A stretch of 58,220 nucleotides of DNA from Nitrospirae bacterium GWF2_44_13 (GTDB lineage: Bacteria; Nitrospirota; Thermodesulfovibrionia; Thermodesulfovibrionales; UBA1546): NCBI GenBank assembly GCA_001805105.1, contig MHEE01000018.1, positions 1 to 58,220 of the forward strand, given 5' to 3'. This document shows, piece by piece, positions 55,224-58,220 of this stretch (position 1 is the first letter of the stretch; the number at the start of each line of letters is the position of its first letter). Position numbers and translations under genes: made by a program. The notes beneath the pieces are model-generated. The model was not told the origin of the DNA and did no database searches. It saw only the letters and a program-made list of their open reading frames with translations.

Positions 55224-55742
55224 TCACGCACTTTTTTTATTCTTCAATGCTTCTGCTGCGTATGCAAAACTGCCGACTGTCGCCGACAATGCCGCTGCCA
55301 TCTTGCTCAGCGGCGCATTAAATACGCCTGCCAGCATACCGAGGAGAATCTCTCTCGGAGGCAGTGCGGCTATGGACTTGATGTCTTCAGCATTGCAAAG
55401 CATGCCTTCAACAACTCCGCCGCTTACCTTTAGCTTATTATTCTTTTTGGAATACTCAATGATCTTCTTTGCAACCTGCGCAGGATCGGCATAGCCGATG
55501 GCAATCCCGACAGGGCCTTTTAATAAATCACTGATTACAGACAGGCTTGTTTTTGCAGATGCCGCTCTCGCAAGTGTATTCTTTACAACCTTGTACTCAA
55601 TCCCTGCACCGCGCAACAATCGCCTCAATTCAAAAAGCTCGGCAACGGTTAATCCTTTATAATCCGTCAGAACCACTGCTTTTGCCTTTTTGAATCTATC
55701 CTTAAGCTCAGCAATAAGGTGTGTTTTTTCTTCCCTTTTCAG
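55224..55742 (-). CDS. rplJ: 50S ribosomal protein uL10, CTG start
   Basis: L10 anchors the L12 stalk to the ribosome. The first conventional start (GTG at 55676, inside VVLTDYKGLTV) would remove the conserved N-terminal helix. In-frame codons upstream read KREEKTHLIAELKDRFKKAK, typical for L10, and begin at a CTG (55740-55742) 5-6 nt after AAAGGAGG. No ATG, GTG or TTG is available between that site and the GTG. From CTG the protein has 172 residues, the usual length. An L10-leader-like RNA precedes it. Confidence 0.92.
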   Translation of the reverse strand: MKREEKTHLIAELKDRFKKAKAVVLTDYKGLTVAELFELRRLLRGAGIEYKVVKNTLARAASAKTSLSVISDLLKGPVGIAIGYADPAQVAKKIIEYSKKNNKLKVSGGVVEGMLCNAEDIKSIAALPPREILLGMLAGVFNAPLSKMAAALSATVGSFAYAAEALKNKKSA

Positions 55743-55756
55743 TTTATCCTCCTTTC

Positions 55757-55856
55757 CCAGAGACGGGGAAAGCGTCTCGGCAGGCCATCCCTGTATATAG
55801 GGACGATTAAAGTCCCGACTATGCGTCGGGGCTGCCTACTGTCTCTGACATTATTT
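55757..55856 (-). promoter_or_regulatory. L10-leader-like autoregulatory RNA element
   Basis: The minus-strand leader before rplJ has the helices expected of an L10 leader. CCCGAC/GTCGGG and TCCCTA/TAGGGA-like hairpins (CCCTATATACAGGG) lie within an outer GGCAG/CTGCC pairing. Two competing GTCTC/GAGAC pairings are possible, including the hairpin GAGACG-CGTCTC next to the Shine-Dalgarno. In many bacteria L10(L12)4 binds such leaders to repress rplJL. Assignment is by structure, by eye. Confidence 0.7.
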
Positions 55857-55905
55857 AAAATTAAAGTTACCCGCCGAAGCGGGCAACTCTTCACTCTTAA
55901 CTTTC

Positions 55906-56598
55906 TTATTTAGCTGCTGTCAGCCTGCCAACATCAACCTTTACGCCGGGCCCCATCGTAGATGATACAGCCACCTTTTTCAAATATTTGCCTTTGCTTG
56001 TAGGCGGCTTGGCCTTTATTATTGCGTCAATCACTGCCATGGCATTCTCTATGAGCTTCTGATCATCAAATGAGACCTTGCCAATCGGCACATGTATCAA
56101 TCCTGCCTTTTCGGTTTTATACTCTACCTTTCCGGCCTTTATCTCTTTTACAGCTTTTGCCAGATCAAAGGTGACCGTTCCAAGCTTGGGATTCGGCATA
56201 AGTCCCCTCGGACCCAACAATTTACCAAGCTTTCCAACGAGGCCCATTATGTCAGGCGTTGCAACTACCTTATCAAAATCAAACCAGCCCTGCTGTATCT
56301 TTTCAATAAGGTCTTCAGCGCCGACATAATCTGCGCCTGCATCTCTTGCTTCCTTTTCTTTCTCGCCTTTTGCAAATACAATAACCCTTACCTTTTTGCC
56401 TGTCCCATGCGGAAGGACAACAGCGCTTCTGACCATCTGGTCTGTTTTTTTGGCATCAATCCCGAGATTCACAGCCATGTCAACAGTCTCATTAAATTTT
56501 GTAAAGGAAGCTTTCTTTACAAGACCTATGGCATCCTCAATAGAATACTCTTTTCTTCTTTCAACTTTTTCTCTGGCCTCTTTAATCTTCTTGCCCAT
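55906..56598 (-). CDS. rplA: 50S ribosomal protein uL1
   Basis: The 230-residue L1 stalk protein. [75 protein letters not shown] and [10 protein letters not shown] are all family signatures. Confidence 0.98.
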   Translation of the reverse strand: MGKKIKEAREKVERRKEYSIEDAIGLVKKASFTKFNETVDMAVNLGIDAKKTDQMVRSAVVLPHGTGKKVRVIVFAKGEKEKEARDAGADYVGAEDLIEKIQQGWFDFDKVVATPDIMGLVGKLGKLLGPRGLMPNPKLGTVTFDLAKAVKEIKAGKVEYKTEKAGLIHVPIGKVSFDDQKLIENAMAVIDAIIKAKPPTSKGKYLKKVAVSSTMGPGVKVDVGRLTAAK

Positions 56599-56609
56599 CT
56601 ATCTTCTCC

Positions 56610-56682
56610 TCGATTCATGATTCATGATGCACGATACATGATTTCATTTAGCCTGAATCTTGTATCCTGCATCTGTATTGTA
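56610..56682. repeat. Degenerate word-repeat spacer (copy B) between rplK and rplA
   Basis: CGATTCATGATTCATGATGC and then CTTGTATCCTGCATCTGTATTG use the same short words, inverted, as the spacer at 42875-42955. The two places are over 13 kb apart. Confidence 0.6.
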
Positions 56683-57111
56683 TTAATCTATTACATCTAC
56701 TCCCATGCTTCTTGCGGTTCCGCTGATAATCTTTACCGCTGCGTCAATTGAGTTCGCATTGAGATCCGGAAGCTTTGTCTGCGCTACTTCTTTGACCTGC
56801 GCAGAAGTTATTCTGCCAACCTTGTCTTTATTGGGGGTGCCTGACCCCTTAATAATCCCTGCCGCTTTTTTTATTAATTCGGATGCCGGCGGTGTCTTTG
56901 TTATGAATGTAAACGACCTGTCCGAATATACGGTTAAAACAACAGGAATTATAGTGTCACCCAGCGCCTGTGTCTGCGCATTGAATGTCTTGCAAAATTC
57001 CATTATGTTGATGCCGTGCGGGCCAAGCGCCGGGCCTACAGGAGGCGCCGGATTTGCCTTTCCTGCAGGTATCTGCAGTTTCACCTGAGCTGTTACATCT
57101 TTCTTAGCCAT
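56683..57111 (-). CDS. rplK: 50S ribosomal protein uL11
   Basis: The 142-residue protein of the GTPase-associated centre starts with [20 protein letters not shown] and contains [20 protein letters not shown] and, at the C terminus, [20 protein letters not shown]. Directly downstream of nusG. Confidence 0.98.
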   Translation of the reverse strand: MAKKDVTAQVKLQIPAGKANPAPPVGPALGPHGINIMEFCKTFNAQTQALGDTIIPVVLTVYSDRSFTFITKTPPASELIKKAAGIIKGSGTPNKDKVGRITSAQVKEVAQTKLPDLNANSIDAAVKIISGTARSMGVDVID

Positions 57112-57160
57112 TCAATCCTCCTAATATAAGTCATATAAGGCCTATACGACTTATTCTTAA

Positions 57161-57685
57161 TTATGCCCGTTCCACCTGGAAAAAATTAAGTTCAACAGGC
57201 GTCTGCCTGCCGAATATGCTGACCATTACCTTGAGCCTTCCATTGTCCATGTCAACATCCTCAATATATCCAAGAAAATTAGAGAAGGGCCCGTCTGTTA
57301 TCCTGACTGTCTCATTCTTCTGATACTGTGTCTTAACCTGAGGGGCGTGGCCTTTCTCCATTTGCTGCAATATAACATCAACCTCTTCCTGTGATAATGC
57401 CACGGGATTTGATCCCCCCACAAAACCAGTCACTCTCGGCGTCTTCCTGACAAGATGCCACGACTCGTCGTCCAGTTCCATCTCAATAAGAATGTATCCC
57501 GGATAGAATTTCTTATTGCTCTCTTTTTTCCCGCCGCCTTTGAGTTCAATTATACGTTCAGTAGGAACCAGAACCTGAGCTATCTTATCCCTAAAATTTT
57601 TCTTGTCTGCCTTGTCCTCTATAGCCTGCTTTACCTTTTCTTCCGAACCTGAATAAGTATGCACAACATACCAGTTTTTTCCCAT
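57161..57685 (-). CDS. nusG: Transcription termination/antitermination factor NusG
   Basis: The 174-residue factor couples RNA polymerase to the ribosome and Rho. The NGN domain (NWYVVHTYSGSEEKVKQAIE, FYPGYILIEMELDDESWHLV, TPRVTGFVGG) and the KOW domain (about 120-174; VRITDGPFSNFLGYIEDVD) are both present. It lies 3 bp after secE. Confidence 0.97.
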   Translation of the reverse strand: MGKNWYVVHTYSGSEEKVKQAIEDKADKKNFRDKIAQVLVPTERIIELKGGGKKESNKKFYPGYILIEMELDDESWHLVRKTPRVTGFVGGSNPVALSQEEVDVILQQMEKGHAPQVKTQYQKNETVRITDGPFSNFLGYIEDVDMDNGRLKVMVSIFGRQTPVELNFFQVERA

Positions 57686-57688
57686 TTC

Positions 57689-57874
57689 TTACCTCAATAA
57701 CCTGCTGACTAATTTTGATAATCCGAGGTCCACAACTCCCAAAAACAGAGATACCACCACAACTGCAATAATAACCACCCATGTAGACCCTATAAGTTCG
57801 TCTTTGCTTGGATAAACAACCTTTTTAACCTCAATCTTCACTTCTTTAAAGAATTCCTTAATCCTGTTAAACAT
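57689..57874 (-). CDS. secE: Preprotein translocase subunit SecE
   Basis: The 61-residue single-span form has a cytoplasmic amphipathic helix (IKEFFKEVKIEVKKVVYPSK, with the conserved E-x-KKVxxPS) and one membrane helix (about 33-55). It stabilises SecY. Standard position between tRNA-Trp and nusG. Confidence 0.95.
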   Translation of the reverse strand: MFNRIKEFFKEVKIEVKKVVYPSKDELIGSTWVVIIAVVVVSLFLGVVDLGLSKLVSRLLR

Positions 57875-57930
57875 ATTTTCTTTCGCCTTTAATTTTTAAT
57901 TTAAAATTTTTAACTCTAAACTTTTTAAAG

Positions 57931-58006
57931 TGGCAGGCCAGGAGGGATTTGAACCCCCAACCCCCGGATTTGGAGTCCGACGCTCTGCCGTTAGAGCTAC
58001 TGGCCT
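57931..58006 (-). tRNA. trnW: tRNA-Trp (CCA)
   Basis: The 76-nt cloverleaf has an acceptor stem AGGCCAG/CTGGCCT, an anticodon stem-loop CGGACTCCAAATCCG with anticodon CCA, a T loop TTCAAAT, a G discriminator and an encoded CCA. Conserved position between rpmG and secE. Confidence 0.97.
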
Positions 58007-58008
58007 TT

Positions 58009-58161
58009 TTATGGCTTTGTCTCCTTATGCGGTGTATGCTTTCTGCAATGCCTGCAGTATTTCTTTCTCTGCAACTTCTCAGTCGTATTCTTCTTGTTCT
58101 TCGTCGTTGAATAATTTCTCTCTTTACACTCTGTACACTGAAAAAGAATTATATCGCGCAT
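58009..58161 (-). CDS. rpmG: 50S ribosomal protein bL33
   Basis: A 50-residue zinc-ribbon form of L33, read directly from the minus strand. [20 protein letters not shown] and [15 protein letters not shown] carry the two CXXC knuckles. The stop is 2 bp from the tRNA-Trp 5' end. Standard operon position after tuf. Confidence 0.95.
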   Translation of the reverse strand: MRDIILFQCTECKERNYSTTKNKKNTTEKLQRKKYCRHCRKHTPHKETKP

Positions 58162-58193
58162 CTTTTATCTCCCACTCGCTCTAACTTTTAAAT

Positions 58194-58220
58194 TCACTGT
58201 ATTACCTCTGTCACAACTCC
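58194..58220 (-). CDS. tuf: Elongation factor Tu, last eight codons (cut by window edge)
   Basis: The minus strand from base 58220 reads GVVTEVIQ followed by TGA. This matches the usual C-terminal ending of EF-Tu (GVVTxII/V), and tuf is the expected gene before rpmG. Too short to prove alone; the call rests on order plus ending. Confidence 0.75.
   Translation of the reverse strand, partial: GVVTEVIQ

Noticed and set aside
1322-58161. Hidden selenoproteins with in-frame TGA
   Set aside because: The recognised genes end at positions normal for their families, and I saw no conserved domain interrupted by TGA with downstream continuation.

Overview
The window is a chromosomal segment of an anaerobic, sulfur-metabolising bacterium, most plausibly a Nitrospirota (Thermodesulfovibrionia-like) lineage. 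That assignment is inferred from the gene set: DsrC with a DsrMKJOP complex, a class-1 hydroxylamine reductase, a B12-dependent ribonucleotide reductase, a 2-oxoacid:ferredoxin oxidoreductase subunit, and split GlyQ/GlyS. No 16S rRNA gene is present to prove it. Most of the segment is ordinary, densely packed core genome with accessory islets in it.

Layout: 1-980 is one end of an IS3-family insertion sequence. 981-8251 holds hcp behind an FNR/CRP-like operator, a small YHYH-type protein, a CHASE2 adenylate cyclase with its FecR/TPR neighbour, and an orphan 2-oxoacid oxidoreductase alpha subunit. 8318-14863 is glyQ and glyS, separated by about 3.6 kb. That gap carries a TIR protein whose C-terminal 165 residues are a copy of the RNA polymerase beta-prime trigger-loop insertion (SI3), a ParE-type toxin-antitoxin pair and a TPR protein. 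14913-17726 is a selenium-flavoured neighbourhood: YedF, a 96-nt selenocysteine-type tRNA with a cysteine anticodon (GCA), a transglutaminase, and a LysR regulator of the selenium-metabolism-associated type. 17741-21871 is a minus-strand operon (SurA-like, nrdJ, ydcF, pdxJ, acpS). 21971-28405 is hisG-hisC-hisB-HAD-nadB-pyk. 28406-32428 is an NtrY/NtrX-type two-component system with a DUF4390 protein. 32522-40065 is the sulfur block: adenosine-specific kinase, zinc-ribbon protein, dsrC, RsbRD-like protein, dsrMKJOP, ferredoxin. 40287-44366 is thrS-infC-rpmI-rplT-pheS. 44562-46412 is rsgA and yajQ. 46602-58220 is the minus-strand tuf-rpmG-tRNA-Trp-secE-nusG-rplK-rplA-rplJ-rplL-rpoB-rpoC operon.

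The two observations I would follow first are the TIR-SI3 fusion at 9339-10580 and the tRNA at 15596-15691. The first is a self-contained gene with its own strong promoter and terminator, and its C-terminal domain aligns along its whole length with residues about 949-1109 of the beta-prime subunit encoded in this same window. It looks like an RNA-polymerase-mimicking sensor on an NAD-consuming immune effector. The second has tRNA-Sec architecture (8-bp acceptor, 4-nt D loop, 7-bp variable arm) but the GCA anticodon and U73 of tRNA-Cys, and it lies directly upstream of yedF. A third theme is non-AUG initiation in translation genes: thrS appears to start at ATT, infC at ATA and rplJ at CTG, each behind a good Shine-Dalgarno sequence.
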